Assembly: GCF_003065385.1 (NCBI RefSeq)
Contig: NZ_CP023277.1
Location: 326,044 to 390,043 of the forward strand
Reading direction: 5' to 3'
DNA: 64,000 nt
Source: Polynucleobacter acidiphobus
Lineage (GTDB): Bacteria > Pseudomonadota > Gammaproteobacteria > Burkholderiales > Burkholderiaceae
The position numbers were made by a program, and so were the translations under genes. This document shows, in pieces, positions 55,893 through 63,880 of this stretch. The notes under the pieces were generated by a model. The model ran no database searches, was not told the DNA's origin, and was given only the letters and a program-made list of their open reading frames with translations. How positions within the stretch are numbered: the stretch's first letter is position 1; the number at the start of each line of letters is the position of its first letter.

Positions 55893-56959
55893 TTGCTCTG
55901 GGTATTTAAAGAACTTAGATCCCAGCGGGGCTTAATATCAAACGCCCCATGCGTGGTTGAACTACTTTGTAGTAGACGAAGTGCTCCTGCAAACGCAATC
56001 ATCACTCCGTTATCGGTACATAACTCGATTGGTGGATAGTGAACCTGATACCCGCGCGCGGCTGCCATTGCCGTGAGTTTTTTGCGAAGCTGGGTATTGG
56101 CACCCACACCTCCAGCAACCACTAAATCACGACACTCCATTTGCTCGAGTGCTGCCATTGCTTTATGACTTAAGACATCGGTCACGGCCTCAACAAATGC
56201 ACAGGCGAGGTTGGCACGAAAAGACTCGGTATCAGAATTGGTGGATTGTGCTTTTTTGACTTGGTGCAGCACTGCAGTTTTTAGTCCCGAAAACGAAAAA
56301 TCCAAATCCTTGGAATGCAACATCGGTCTGGGCAAATCAAATCCTGCAGCTTTTCCGGACTCAGCTAATCGTGACAGAGCGGCTCCTCCCGGATAATCAA
56401 GCCCCAATAATTTGGCAGTCTTGTCAAACGCCTCACCCGCTGCATCATCAACTGTTTCCCCAAGCAGTTGATAGTCCCCAATCCGATTTACGAGCATGAG
56501 TTGAGTATGCCCCCCAGAAACCAGTAGGGCAACAAAGGGGAATTCAGGTGGGCGCGAGGATCCATCTGCTAATAAAGGGGATAGCAGATGACCCTCTAAA
56601 TGATGAACTCCCACTAGGGGTTTTTGGATTGCAAGCGCCAGAGCATTGGCAAAGGCTGATCCCACCAGCAGGGCGCCTGCAAGGCCTGGCCCCTGGGTAT
56701 AGGCTAGCCCATCGAGCTTATCGATGGTGCAGGAGGATTCTTTTAACGCCTTGTTTAATAAGGGAATTAAGCGTCGAACATGGTCCCGCGAGGCTAGTTC
56801 AGGCACAACCCCACCATAATCCTGATGCATCTCAATCTGTGAATGCAATGCGGCCCCTAAAATACCCTCAAACGCTGATTTGCCAGTCTCCCAGGCCCCT
56901 GTGTCATAGACGGCAAGGCCAGTTTCGTCGCAGGAGGTCTCAATACCGAGGACTATCAT
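55889..56959 (-). CDS. tsaD: tRNA threonylcarbamoyladenosine synthase TsaD
   Basis: 356 residues. ASKHA-fold subunit that transfers threonylcarbamoyl to tRNA A37. [14 protein letters not shown] at the N-terminus, iron ligands in [14 protein letters not shown], and [22 protein letters not shown] are present. It works with TsaE, encoded at 3182-3739. Divergent from rpsU, as is common. Confidence 0.96.
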   Translation of the reverse strand: MIVLGIETSCDETGLAVYDTGAWETGKSAFEGILGAALHSQIEMHQDYGGVVPELASRDHVRRLIPLLNKALKESSCTIDKLDGLAYTQGPGLAGALLVGSAFANALALAIQKPLVGVHHLEGHLLSPLLADGSSRPPEFPFVALLVSGGHTQLMLVNRIGDYQLLGETVDDAAGEAFDKTAKLLGLDYPGGAALSRLAESGKAAGFDLPRPMLHSKDLDFSFSGLKTAVLHQVKKAQSTNSDTESFRANLACAFVEAVTDVLSHKAMAALEQMECRDLVVAGGVGANTQLRKKLTAMAAARGYQVHYPPIELCTDNGVMIAFAGALRLLQSSSTTHGAFDIKPRWDLSSLNTQSN

Positions 56960-56973
56960 TGGGGGCGGGGTCG

Positions 56974-56982
56974 TGCTAAAAT
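56974..56982 (+). promoter_or_regulatory. Possible rpsU promoter (extended -10)
   Basis: TGCTAAAAT gives a TAAAAT hexamer (56977-56982) preceded by TGC, in the short divergent gap between tsaD and rpsU. No clear -35 box. It would give a leader of about 55 nt. Confidence 0.4.
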
Positions 56983-57045
56983 CCGTGTTTTAGTAAATTT
57001 TGATCATTTTCTAGCAATCAAAGAGTAAAAGCGAGTAAAAACAGC

Positions 57046-57258
57046 ATGACCACAGTCCGCCTTCGCGAAAACGAACCATTTGAAGTGGCATTGCGCCGCT
57101 TTAAGCGCACCATTGAGAAGAATGGTCTATTGACCGATCTTCGTGCACGTGAGTTCTATGAGAAACCCACGGCCGAGCGTAAGCGCAAAAAAGCAGCCGC
57201 TGCAAAACGCCATTACAAGCGCATTCGTAGCCAGATGTTGCCCAAAAAGCTTTACTAA
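57046..57258 (+). CDS. rpsU: 30S ribosomal protein S21
   Basis: 70 residues. [24 protein letters not shown] (first half) and the basic tail [14 protein letters not shown] are diagnostic. First gene of the macromolecular-synthesis group rpsU-dnaG-rpoD, here with yqeY between, which is usual in beta- and gammaproteobacteria. A strong terminator follows, so downstream genes need their own promoter. Confidence 0.97.
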   Translation: MTTVRLRENEPFEVALRRFKRTIEKNGLLTDLRAREFYEKPTAERKRKKAAAAKRHYKRIRSQMLPKKLY

Positions 57259-57290
57259 TTAATTTGGTCCTTGCTGGCCATACAAATTAA

Positions 57291-57321
57291 TATGCCCCGA
57301 TTAGCCGGGGCATATTTTTTT
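57291..57321 (+). terminator. rpsU rho-independent terminator
   Basis: A perfect 9-bp stem TATGCCCCG/CGGGGCATA with a six-base loop is followed by seven T. It could also work partly on the minus strand, ending the convergent antitoxin/toxin transcript. Confidence 0.85.
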
Positions 57322-57341
57322 GGGAACTCATCATCCCCATC

Positions 57342-57650
57342 TCAAACCAAATGTAGTTCAATTCGCTTTCCCAAGGCAGCCGCATATTTACGAAGAGTAT
57401 TAAGGCTAGGGGAGTGTTTTCCAGAGGCTAAAGCACTTTCTAGCCTTGCAATGGCTGGCGCTTGGGTTCCCATCCGTTTGGCAACCTGAGCCTGGGATAA
57501 TCCAGCCTCTTTTCGTGCAGCAAGGATTTCATCCAAAATTGAGAGTTCTTCGCTATTGAGCCGATTGAGTTCAGCCTTTACAGCTGAATTCTTAAGCATC
57601 TTGTTGACCATTTGTTTATGGGTCAGAGCTTTAGTCGATTTGGTTGTCAT
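57342..57650 (-). CDS. XRE-family antitoxin
   Basis: 102 residues. The N-terminal 40 residues are helical, then an XRE helix-turn-helix (LSQAQVAKRMGTQAPAIARLE) and a C-terminal SPSLNTLRKYAAALGKRIEL. This layout is typical of antitoxins paired with RelE-like Gp49/HigB toxins. It overlaps the toxin by ATGA and ends 21 bp from the rpsU terminator. Confidence 0.88.
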   Translation of the reverse strand: MTTKSTKALTHKQMVNKMLKNSAVKAELNRLNSEELSILDEILAARKEAGLSQAQVAKRMGTQAPAIARLESALASGKHSPSLNTLRKYAAALGKRIELHLV

Positions 57651-57970
57651 TTCTTAAACTCCTTCATGCGTTGCTTAGCAAGCTTTAATTCTCTATCGGG
57701 GGTCTTTTGAGTTTTCTTTATAAAGCTATGAAGCATGACAATTTTTTGTTTTACAACTAAGCAAAAGAAAACACGCGCAATACCCTCTGCACCTTTAAGC
57801 CTTAGTTCAAATAGGCCACCTCCAAATGCATCGGTATGAGGTAAGCCTAAGTTGGGTCCATGCTCCATCATTCGGTCAGTTAAGCCGATATATCGGGCTT
57901 GAAGCGTAACTGGCAAATTCATGATTTCTTCCTGAACCTCTTGACTGTAATAAATGATGGAGTATTTCAT
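57647..57970 (-). CDS. RelE/Gp49-like toxin
   Basis: 107 residues. IIYYSQEVQEEIMNLP, then a HTDAFGGGLFELRLKGAEGIARVFFCLV core and a VMLHSFIKKTQKTP tail with the basic and His residues typical of the phage-derived Gp49-like HigB family, related to RelE. Expected to cleave mRNA on the ribosome. It lies inverted between rpsU and yqeY, so it probably inserted into the housekeeping group. Confidence 0.9.
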   Translation of the reverse strand: MKYSIIYYSQEVQEEIMNLPVTLQARYIGLTDRMMEHGPNLGLPHTDAFGGGLFELRLKGAEGIARVFFCLVVKQKIVMLHSFIKKTQKTPDRELKLAKQRMKEFKK

Positions 57971-57976
57971 CGAACG

Positions 57977-58005
57977 ATGATAACAAATTTGTTATCGTTG
58001 GGCAA
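57977..58005 (-). promoter_or_regulatory. Promoter and operator of the RelE/XRE pair
   Basis: On the minus strand, TTGCCC (complement of 58000-58005) and TATCAT (complement of 57977-57982) are 17 bp apart. The spacer and part of the -10 box are covered by a perfect 18-bp palindrome GATAACAAATTTGTTATC at 57979-57996. Predicted transcription begins at about 57970, the first base of the toxin ATG, so the mRNA may be leaderless. No other control element is seen in 58010-58112. Confidence 0.65.
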
Positions 58006-58112
58006 GAGTAAAAAATTGCTGTTGCATTTATCAATGCAATCAAAGCAGTTACAAGCGCATTCTTTAATCTCTTGGATAATGGATCCATTCGATTGATATT
58101 TGGAGAACTTAA

Positions 58113-58559
58113 ATGACTCTCAAAGAGCAAATTACCGAAGACATGAAGTCAGCTATGCGTGCCAAAGAGGCCGAGCGTCTTGGCACCATTCGCTTGCTGT
58201 TAGCGGCAATCAAACAGCGAGAAGTCGATGAGCGTATTACGGTGGATGATGCTGGAATTATTGCCATCATTGAAAAACTCATCAAGCAGCGCAAAGATTC
58301 AATTGAGCAGTTTCAGAAAGCAGGGCGCACTGACCTAGTTGACCAAGAATCAAAAGAGTTAGGTATCTTGCAAGCGTATATGCCAGCCCAACTATCAGAG
58401 GCTGAAGTGCAGGCGGCGATTCAAAAGACAATTTCGAGCTTAGGAGCTGCAGGCCCACAAGATATGGGCAAAGTGATTGGGGCGCTCAAGTCGCAACTTG
58501 CTGGGAAAGCAGATATGGGAATGGTATCTGGATTAGTAAAAGCCGCTCTCGCAAAATAA
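58113..58559 (+). CDS. yqeY: GatB/YqeY-domain protein
   Basis: 148 residues. Matches YqeY: MKSAMRAKEAERLGTIRLLLAAIKQREVD (first half) and a C-terminal MGKVIGALKSQLAGKADMG. The family resembles the tail of amidotransferase subunit GatB and may bind tRNA; its role is unclear. It is 11 bp upstream of dnaG. Confidence 0.93.
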   Translation: MTLKEQITEDMKSAMRAKEAERLGTIRLLLAAIKQREVDERITVDDAGIIAIIEKLIKQRKDSIEQFQKAGRTDLVDQESKELGILQAYMPAQLSEAEVQAAIQKTISSLGAAGPQDMGKVIGALKSQLAGKADMGMVSGLVKAALAK

Positions 58560-58570
58560 TGCTTTAATCC

Positions 58571-60463
58571 ATGGCGCTCATTCCTCAATCCTTTATCTCC
58601 GATTTACTTAATCGGGTCGATATTGTTGATGTGGTCGGAAAGCACGTCAAACTCAAAAAGGCAGGCGCTAACTACCAAGGCTTGTGCCCCTTTCATCAAG
58701 AGAAGTCACCCTCGTTTTCAGTATCTCCCACGAAGCAGTTTTATCACTGCTTTGGTTGTGGGGCGCATGGCTCGGCAATCGGTTTCATGATGGAGTACTC
58801 TGGTCAATCGTATGTCGATGCCATCGAAGATCTTGCTCGCTCGGTAGGTCTCACTGTTCCACGTGAGGAGCGCAATGTTCGTGATGTGATTGCGCAAAAG
58901 CAGGCCCTCGCGCTTGGTGAGGTGATGACGATAGCGAGCGATTGGTATTCCCAGCAACTAAAAGGATCGCAGCGGGCCATTGACTATCTGAAGGGGCGTG
59001 GTTTGACCGGCGAGATTGCAAAGCGCTATGGCCTTGGTTATGCGCCCGATGGCTGGCAGGGGCTCGAAGCGGTGTTTGATTCGTATAGTAAGGATGAAAC
59101 CGCCAAATTACTGATTGAGGCTGGCTTAATTATTCAGGGAGAGGGGACGGATAACCAGGGTAAGACCAAGCGTTATGACCGCTTTCGCGATCGAATCATG
59201 TTCCCCATTCGTAATCCCAAAGGACAAGTCATTGCCTTTGGCGGCCGCATCTTAGATCAAGGAGAGCCTAAGTATTTAAATTCTCCGGAGACTCCTTTGT
59301 TCTCCAAAGGAAATACTCTCTACGGATTATTTGAGGGGCGCTTGGCAATTCGAGATCGGGGATTTGTGTTGGTGTGTGAGGGCTATATGGATGTTGTGGC
59401 CTTGGCTCAACTGGGATTCGCCAATGCAGTCGCTACTCTAGGTACTGCGTGCACGCCATTCCACGTTCGTACGTTATTACGCCAAACCGATCGGATCGTA
59501 TTCTCATTCGATGGGGATGCGGCTGGTCAACGTGCCGCGCAGCGTGCGCTGGAGGCAACCCTACCCATCTTGAGTGACGATAAAGAAATTCGTTTTTTAT
59601 TCTTGCCTAGTGAGCACGATCCCGATAGCTATATTCGCCAATATGGCGCTGCCGCGTTTGAGCAAGCGATTCAGCAAGCGATGTCATTATCGGGATTCTT
59701 TTTCAAGCTCGCGAGCGAAGGCAATGATCTCGGAACCCCTGAGGGTCGAGCTAAAACCCACCATGTTGCTAAGCCCTGGTTGCAATCGATGCCAGCAATT
59801 GCTTTGCGCTCTCAACTGCTGCGTGAGCTTGCGAATCGCACCGCATCGAGTGTGAGTGAGCTCGAGCAATTTTGTGCATTGACTCCTGCTACTAAAACTC
59901 CGCTCCCTACCACTCAAGCCCAAACTAAACCGCAGACTATCAAACCAGCAATTACAAAACCGATCGCCCCACGATCGGCAAAACAGTCCCGTGCCAACAT
60001 TGAGCCGCCCAAGCCAACCGATTTATCAGAACATATCATGCGATTACTGATCCAGTTCCCGATTCTTGGAAAAGGCATGAACCCTGATCAACGTCAATTG
60101 GCATTGGAGGTCGCCAAAAAACGATCGAACAAGGCGCACGATTTAATGAGCGATCTGATTCATCAGTGTGACATTCTGGAGATTAATTCGCAAAATCCAA
60201 ATTCCTCTTTTGCGGTTTTCCAAGATCAGTTGGCATCTAGCCCATTAGCCGAGCTCTATCAAATTCTCCGCCAACGCATTTTGGGGTCTGAGATCGAGTA
60301 TCTTGGGGCAAAAGAAGATCTCGATGGGGTCCTCAGTAAGTTGGAATTGGGTCATCTAAAAGTCGAAATGACTGAAATTGCCGAAAAAATGACTCAGGGA
60401 ACTGCAAATACACAAGATTTAGAGCGCTACCGGGAAATTAGCCAGCGTTTGAGTAAGGGGTAG
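58571..60463 (+). CDS. dnaG: DNA primase
   Basis: 630 residues. CHC2 zinc-binding domain (CPFHQEKSPSFSVSP and HCFGCG), catalytic TOPRIM core with VLVCEGYMDVVAL and FSFDGDAAGQRAA, then a C-terminal helicase-interacting domain (about 480-630). A Pro/Lys/Thr-rich linker lies at about 440-480. Normal length. Confidence 0.96.
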   Translation: MALIPQSFISDLLNRVDIVDVVGKHVKLKKAGANYQGLCPFHQEKSPSFSVSPTKQFYHCFGCGAHGSAIGFMMEYSGQSYVDAIEDLARSVGLTVPREERNVRDVIAQKQALALGEVMTIASDWYSQQLKGSQRAIDYLKGRGLTGEIAKRYGLGYAPDGWQGLEAVFDSYSKDETAKLLIEAGLIIQGEGTDNQGKTKRYDRFRDRIMFPIRNPKGQVIAFGGRILDQGEPKYLNSPETPLFSKGNTLYGLFEGRLAIRDRGFVLVCEGYMDVVALAQLGFANAVATLGTACTPFHVRTLLRQTDRIVFSFDGDAAGQRAAQRALEATLPILSDDKEIRFLFLPSEHDPDSYIRQYGAAAFEQAIQQAMSLSGFFFKLASEGNDLGTPEGRAKTHHVAKPWLQSMPAIALRSQLLRELANRTASSVSELEQFCALTPATKTPLPTTQAQTKPQTIKPAITKPIAPRSAKQSRANIEPPKPTDLSEHIMRLLIQFPILGKGMNPDQRQLALEVAKKRSNKAHDLMSDLIHQCDILEINSQNPNSSFAVFQDQLASSPLAELYQILRQRILGSEIEYLGAKEDLDGVLSKLELGHLKVEMTEIAEKMTQGTANTQDLERYREISQRLSKG

Positions 60464-60475
60464 GAAAAACAGAAG

Positions 60476-60500
60476 ATCGATGACTTAAATCGATATTTTT
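60476..60500 (+). terminator. Weak terminator-like hairpin after dnaG
   Basis: ATCGAT at 60476-60481 pairs with ATCGAT at 60489-60494, and ATTTTTT follows. The stem is only six pairs and A/T-rich, so termination would be partial at best, allowing some readthrough to rpoD. Confidence 0.35.
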
Positions 60501-60534
60501 TATGCTTTTGTAGGTCTTACTTGACTCAATCGAG

Positions 60535-60540
60535 TATAAT
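60535..60540 (+). promoter_or_regulatory. rpoD upstream promoter, -10 box
   Basis: A consensus TATAAT lies in the dnaG-rpoD gap. There is no -35 box at 17 bp; a TTGACT at 60521-60526 is too close (8-bp spacing), so this may be activator-dependent. A start near 60547 leaves a leader of about 150 nt before the ATG, with ACTTAC and GTAAGT segments that could pair. The 60464-60696 gap contains no gene. Confidence 0.45.
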
Positions 60541-60696
60541 ACGCATTTCCAGAAAAAACTATTTGAATCAGCCACTTACCTCCTTGGCCTGAGAACCTTT
60601 GGATGATCGATACGGGTAAATGAACCAGATCGTCCGGACATATGGCTTAAGTAAGTAATCACTAACTTATTAGATTGATCGATTGCAAAGATACCC

Positions 60697-63132
60697 ATGA
60701 AAAAACCAGCATCCAAAGCCGCTTCTAAAAAATTAGCAAAACCTGTGGCAAAAGCAAAAGCTCCAGTTAAAAAGGCAAAGCCAGCTCCTGCAAAGAAGTC
60801 AGTAAAGGCGGTTGCTAAAAAGCCAGCTAAGACCCCAGTAAAAAAAGTTAGCAAACCAGCGGGTAAGGCAATTAAGGCGCCAGCCAAAAAAGTTGTTTCT
60901 AAAAGCACAAAGCCCGCGGCAAAGACTGCCAAGCCAAGTGCTAAATCAGTGAAGGCCGCACCAAAGCTGACCGCGAAAGAATTGGCCAAAAAAGCAGCCG
61001 AAGAAAAAGCCTTAAAGAAGGCCCAAGAAAAAGCAGCTAAAGAGCAGGCAAAGGCAGAAGCCAAAGCTGCCAAGTTAAAAGCCAAAGAGGCTGCTGTCGA
61101 GCTTGATGAAAATGGTCAGCCGATTAAAAAAACCCGTGGTCGTAAACCAAAGGTCGAAGTGGCGGGCGAGCCTGGTGTTGACAATCGCACCGATCGCCAA
61201 AAGGCGCGCGACCGCAAAGCAAAAGAAAAGGCCCTCCTCAAAGAGTTTGCTGCACAACAATTAGGTAGTGAAGAGCAACAAGAGTTGCGTCGCGCACGCT
61301 TGAAGACCCTCATCAAAATGGGTAAATCCAAGGGTTACCTAACCCATGGCGAGATGAACGACGTGATGTCCGATGAGTTGTCGGAAGTAGATGCCCTTGA
61401 AACTCTGATCGGTCTGCTTAATGACATCGGAATTACCGTTTACGAGCAAGCCCCCGATGCAGAAACACTACTCTTAAATGAGCATGGCCCTACCGCAACC
61501 TCAGAAGAGGAAGCGGAAGAAGAGGCAGAGGCCGCACTATCGACCGTTGACTCGGAGTTTGGTCGAACCACCGACCCCGTGCGCATGTATATGCGTGAGA
61601 TGGGCACCGTTGATCTGTTAACCCGTGAGGGTGAGATCGTCATTGCCAAAAAGATCGAAGCCGGTCTCAAAGATATGGTGATGGCTTTGTCTGCTTGCCC
61701 GGTCACAATCTCGGAGATCCTTACCAATGTCGACAAGATCGTTTCTGGTGAAATGGAAATCGATCAATTTGTTGATGGCTTAGTAGATCCCAATGCCGAA
61801 GATATTCCGATGGCTGCTGATGAGCCTGAGGATCTGGAGATGATGGATGAGGGCGAAGAGGGCGATGATGAGGAAGGTGGCGGTGGTGGTGCAAGCACTG
61901 CCAGTGCGAAGCAACTCGAAGAGCTAAAGCAGCGTTCCCTCGAAAAGTTTGCGGTGATTCGGACGCAGTTTGACAAGATGCGTCGCGCCCATGATCGCGA
62001 CGGCTACAACTCACCCGGTTACCTAAAGGCGCAAGACGCGATTCGTAACGAGTTACTTGGCTTTCGCTTAACGGCAAAGAGTGTTGAAAAACTCTGCGAT
62101 ACCATGCGTGCGCAAGTCGATGAAGTTTGGAAGCTTGAGCGTGGCATTGTGAGTATTCTGGTTGATAAGATCGGAATCCCCCGCGCTGAAGTTCTGCAAG
62201 CATTTCCAAAAATGGCCATGAACTTGCGTTGGACCGCAAATCTTCTTAAAGACCCAAAACCCTATAGCGCTCTCTTAGAGCGTAATGTCCCAGCGATTCA
62301 AGAGCTACAACAAAAGTTGATTGATATTCAAACGAAGGTGGTCTTGCCCCTTAATGAGCTTAAAGAAGTCAATAAGCAAATGATTGCGGGCGAGAAGAGA
62401 GCACGTGAAGCGAAGCGCGAAATGACCGTTGCAAACTTACGCTTGGTCATCTCGATTGCTAAGAAATACACCAACCGTGGCTTGCAGTTCTTGGATCTGA
62501 TTCAAGAGGGCAATATTGGTCTCATGAAAGCAGTCGATAAGTTTGAGTATCGTCGCGGTTATAAGTTCTCTACTTATGCGACCTGGTGGATTCGTCAGGC
62601 GATTACTCGCTCGATTGCAGATCAGGCGAGAACCATCCGTATCCCAGTGCATATGATTGAAACCATCAACAAGATGAATCGCATTAGTCGTCAGATTTTG
62701 CAAGAGACAGGACATGAGCCCGATGCCGCAACCTTGGCTCAGAAGATGGAGATTCCAGAAGATAAGATTCGGAAGATCATGAAGATCGCGAAAGAGCCAA
62801 TCTCGATGGAAACACCGATTGGCGATGATGAGGATTCGCATTTGGGTGATTTCATCGAAGATTCCAATACTCTGGCTCCTGCCGAGGCAGCATTGCATGA
62901 CTCGATGCGCGATGTGGTGAAGGATGTACTTGATTCATTAACACCACGTGAGGCAAAAGTATTGCGGATGCGCTTTGGTGTCGAGATGAGTACGGATCAC
63001 ACACTCGAAGAAGTTGGTAAACAGTTTGATGTAACGCGTGAGCGCATTCGTCAGATTGAAGCGAAGGCATTGCGTAAGATGCGTCATCCCAGCCGCAGTG
63101 ATAAGCTGAAGACCTTCCTCGAAGAAGATTGA
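60697..63132 (+). CDS. rpoD: RNA polymerase primary sigma factor RpoD with Lys/Ala-rich head
   Basis: 811 residues, about 200 longer than E. coli RpoD (613). Residues 1-135 are almost only Lys, Ala, Pro, Ser and Val, like histone H1 tails. TRGRKPK (146-152) resembles an AT-hook. Region 1.1 begins near residue 200 ([16 protein letters not shown]). An acidic non-conserved insert lies near 375-405. Regions 2 ([17 protein letters not shown]), 3 and 4 ([16 protein letters not shown]) are intact. The start ATG is supported by the conserved KK-rich beginning of this gene in relatives; the function as housekeeping sigma is secure. Confidence 0.96.
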   Translation: MKKPASKAASKKLAKPVAKAKAPVKKAKPAPAKKSVKAVAKKPAKTPVKKVSKPAGKAIKAPAKKVVSKSTKPAAKTAKPSAKSVKAAPKLTAKELAKKAAEEKALKKAQEKAAKEQAKAEAKAAKLKAKEAAVELDENGQPIKKTRGRKPKVEVAGEPGVDNRTDRQKARDRKAKEKALLKEFAAQQLGSEEQQELRRARLKTLIKMGKSKGYLTHGEMNDVMSDELSEVDALETLIGLLNDIGITVYEQAPDAETLLLNEHGPTATSEEEAEEEAEAALSTVDSEFGRTTDPVRMYMREMGTVDLLTREGEIVIAKKIEAGLKDMVMALSACPVTISEILTNVDKIVSGEMEIDQFVDGLVDPNAEDIPMAADEPEDLEMMDEGEEGDDEEGGGGGASTASAKQLEELKQRSLEKFAVIRTQFDKMRRAHDRDGYNSPGYLKAQDAIRNELLGFRLTAKSVEKLCDTMRAQVDEVWKLERGIVSILVDKIGIPRAEVLQAFPKMAMNLRWTANLLKDPKPYSALLERNVPAIQELQQKLIDIQTKVVLPLNELKEVNKQMIAGEKRAREAKREMTVANLRLVISIAKKYTNRGLQFLDLIQEGNIGLMKAVDKFEYRRGYKFSTYATWWIRQAITRSIADQARTIRIPVHMIETINKMNRISRQILQETGHEPDAATLAQKMEIPEDKIRKIMKIAKEPISMETPIGDDEDSHLGDFIEDSNTLAPAEAALHDSMRDVVKDVLDSLTPREAKVLRMRFGVEMSTDHTLEEVGKQFDVTRERIRQIEAKALRKMRHPSRSDKLKTFLEED

Positions 63133-63143
63133 TGAATTCTTAG

Positions 63144-63183
63144 GGGCCCATAGCTCAGTTGGTTAGAGCAGAGGACTCATAAT
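63144..63183 (+). pseudogene. tRNA-Ile(CAU) 5' half, intron-free
   Basis: The first 40 nt of a tRNA, identical over 34 nt to the 5' exon of the intact gene at 63352. It keeps the acceptor 5' strand, D arm and 5' half of the anticodon arm, including an uninterrupted CTCATAA loop, and then departs into unrelated sequence. There is no T arm or 3' acceptor strand, so it cannot give a tRNA. It lies 11 bp after rpoD. Confidence 0.85.
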
Positions 63184-63194
63184 GGACTTAACCA

Positions 63195-63309
63195 TGAGGT
63201 CTAGTAGCAAAGACCTCAATGATTTCAAGCGGTTAGTGGTGAAAACGATGGTTTAAATTCACTACACACCGCTTACACACCAGGGCGTTTTTCATGGTGT
63301 GTAGTGAAT
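63195..63309. repeat. Inverted-repeat segment between the tRNA copies
   Basis: A hairpin TGAGGTC/GACCTCA (63195-63201 with 63212-63218) is followed by a perfect 14-bp inverted repeat, ATTCACTACACACC at 63257-63270 and GGTGTGTAGTGAAT at 63296-63309. A shorter TGTGTAGTA lies near 63330, and ACACACC is repeated inside the spacer. This resembles arm-type sites of a tyrosine recombinase attachment region, but no integrase gene is present within the window. The 63184-63351 stretch encodes nothing that I recognise. Confidence 0.5.
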
Positions 63310-63351
63310 AGAGTTTTAGTGTGGTTTTTGTGTAGTAAAACAAGTTAAGTA

Positions 63352-63679
63352 GGGCCCATAGCTCAGTTGGTTAGAGCAGAGGACTTAAGGGTGGTAAACC
63401 TAAAGCATTGCAAAATGTCATGGTTTACCGCCAATGGGTTGCATGCGAGCAAGTTCACTCTGCTTGTATGTAGAACTACTCAAATTCGGGGAAACCTCTG
63501 CATAACAGCGTGGCGATCCCGAGCCAAGCTAACTAGCAATAGTTAGAAGGTGTAGAGACTGTACGGGTAGGTCGTAATGACAAGAGACAGTCCAGACTAC
63601 AAACCGGAAACGGGCAGTGAAAACTGTAGTAGTAAGCATAATCCTTTGGTCCCAGGTTCAAGTCCTGGTGGGCCCACCA
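63352..63679 (+). tRNA. tRNA-Ile(CAU) interrupted by a group I intron
   Basis: The 5' exon is 63352-63385 and the 3' exon 63637-63679. Joined they make a complete 77-nt tRNA with GGGCCCA acceptor, GAGGA/TCCTT anticodon stem, CTCATAA loop (anticodon CAT), TTCAAGT T-loop and encoded CCA. The splice lies between U33 and C34. A CAU anticodon could also be elongator Met; the overall sequence is closest to the tRNA-Ile2 type whose C34 is changed to lysidine so that it reads AUA, as in the Azoarcus gene that also carries a group I intron. Confidence 0.88.
63386..63636 (+). ncRNA. Group I intron in the tRNA anticodon loop
   Basis: 251 nt with no ORF, preceded by U and ending in G, as group I introns require. 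P2: 11-bp GGTGGTAAACC (63390-63400) with GGTTTACCGCC (63422-63432). P4: TTCGGG (63485-63490) with CCCGAG (63518-63523), followed by CCAAGC. P6-like hairpin AACTA-GCAA-TAGTT with GNRA loop (63531-63544). P7: GACTGT (63557-63562) with ACAGTC (63587-63592). P8: GTC/GAC. GAAA-capped hairpins at 63604-63613 and 63615-63626. Core segments such as CAAATTCGG-GAAACCT and GAAGGTGTAGAGACT match the Azoarcus tRNA-Ile intron (IC3-like). Confidence 0.9.
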
Positions 63680-63690
63680 GAAAACAAAAG

Positions 63691-63856
63691 GTACGTACTG
63701 ATCACATCCTTTACAGTTCGTACCGAGCACATGGTTTACACTTTTTACCGTTCACACGCCAAGCACTTTGGGACCAAATGGATTGTCTAAGGCTTGCACC
63801 TTATTCGATTCCAAATCAAAGCACCCTAAATCGTAATCCATAAAGCTGACGAGCCA
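63691..63856 (-). mobile_element. Truncated second copy of the left-end IS
   Basis: Bases 63702-63856 match the complement of 1370-1526 with few differences. They include the last 34 transposase codons (stop at 63752-63754) and the inner CACATGGTTTACAC box; the outer box reads CACATCCTTTACAG. The outermost 10 bp are poorly conserved. The copy ends abruptly after 63856, so it lacks the transposase body and left end. Its right end faces the tRNA-Ile CCA end as copy 1 faces tRNA-Lys. Confidence 0.92.
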
Positions 63857-63859
63857 GAG

Positions 63860-63880
63860 AGCGTTACTTTAAGTAACGCT
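63860..63880. repeat. 21-bp palindrome at the IS remnant border
   Basis: AGCGTTACTT and AAGTAACGCT form a perfect 10-bp inverted repeat around a single T, starting 4 bp after the IS remnant. It abuts the -35 box of the following promoter and lacks a T-run, so it looks like an operator more than a terminator. Confidence 0.6.

Noticed and set aside
60521-60540. TTGACT and TATAAT as a full rpoD promoter
   Set aside because: The spacing is only 8 bp, far from 17; only the -10 box is kept as supported.
60576-61085. Open frame of 169 codons on the minus strand opposite the start of rpoD
   Set aside because: It is the antisense of the Lys/Ala-rich region, giving low-complexity Phe/Ala/Leu; no start context and no family resemblance.
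63144-63679. Two tRNA 5' halves sharing one 3' half, as in alternative or trans-splicing
   Set aside because: The second 5' exon lies next to a complete intron that explains splicing. For the first half a group I splice site would need a U-G pair with a guide sequence, and the nearby ATGAG pairs fully without it.
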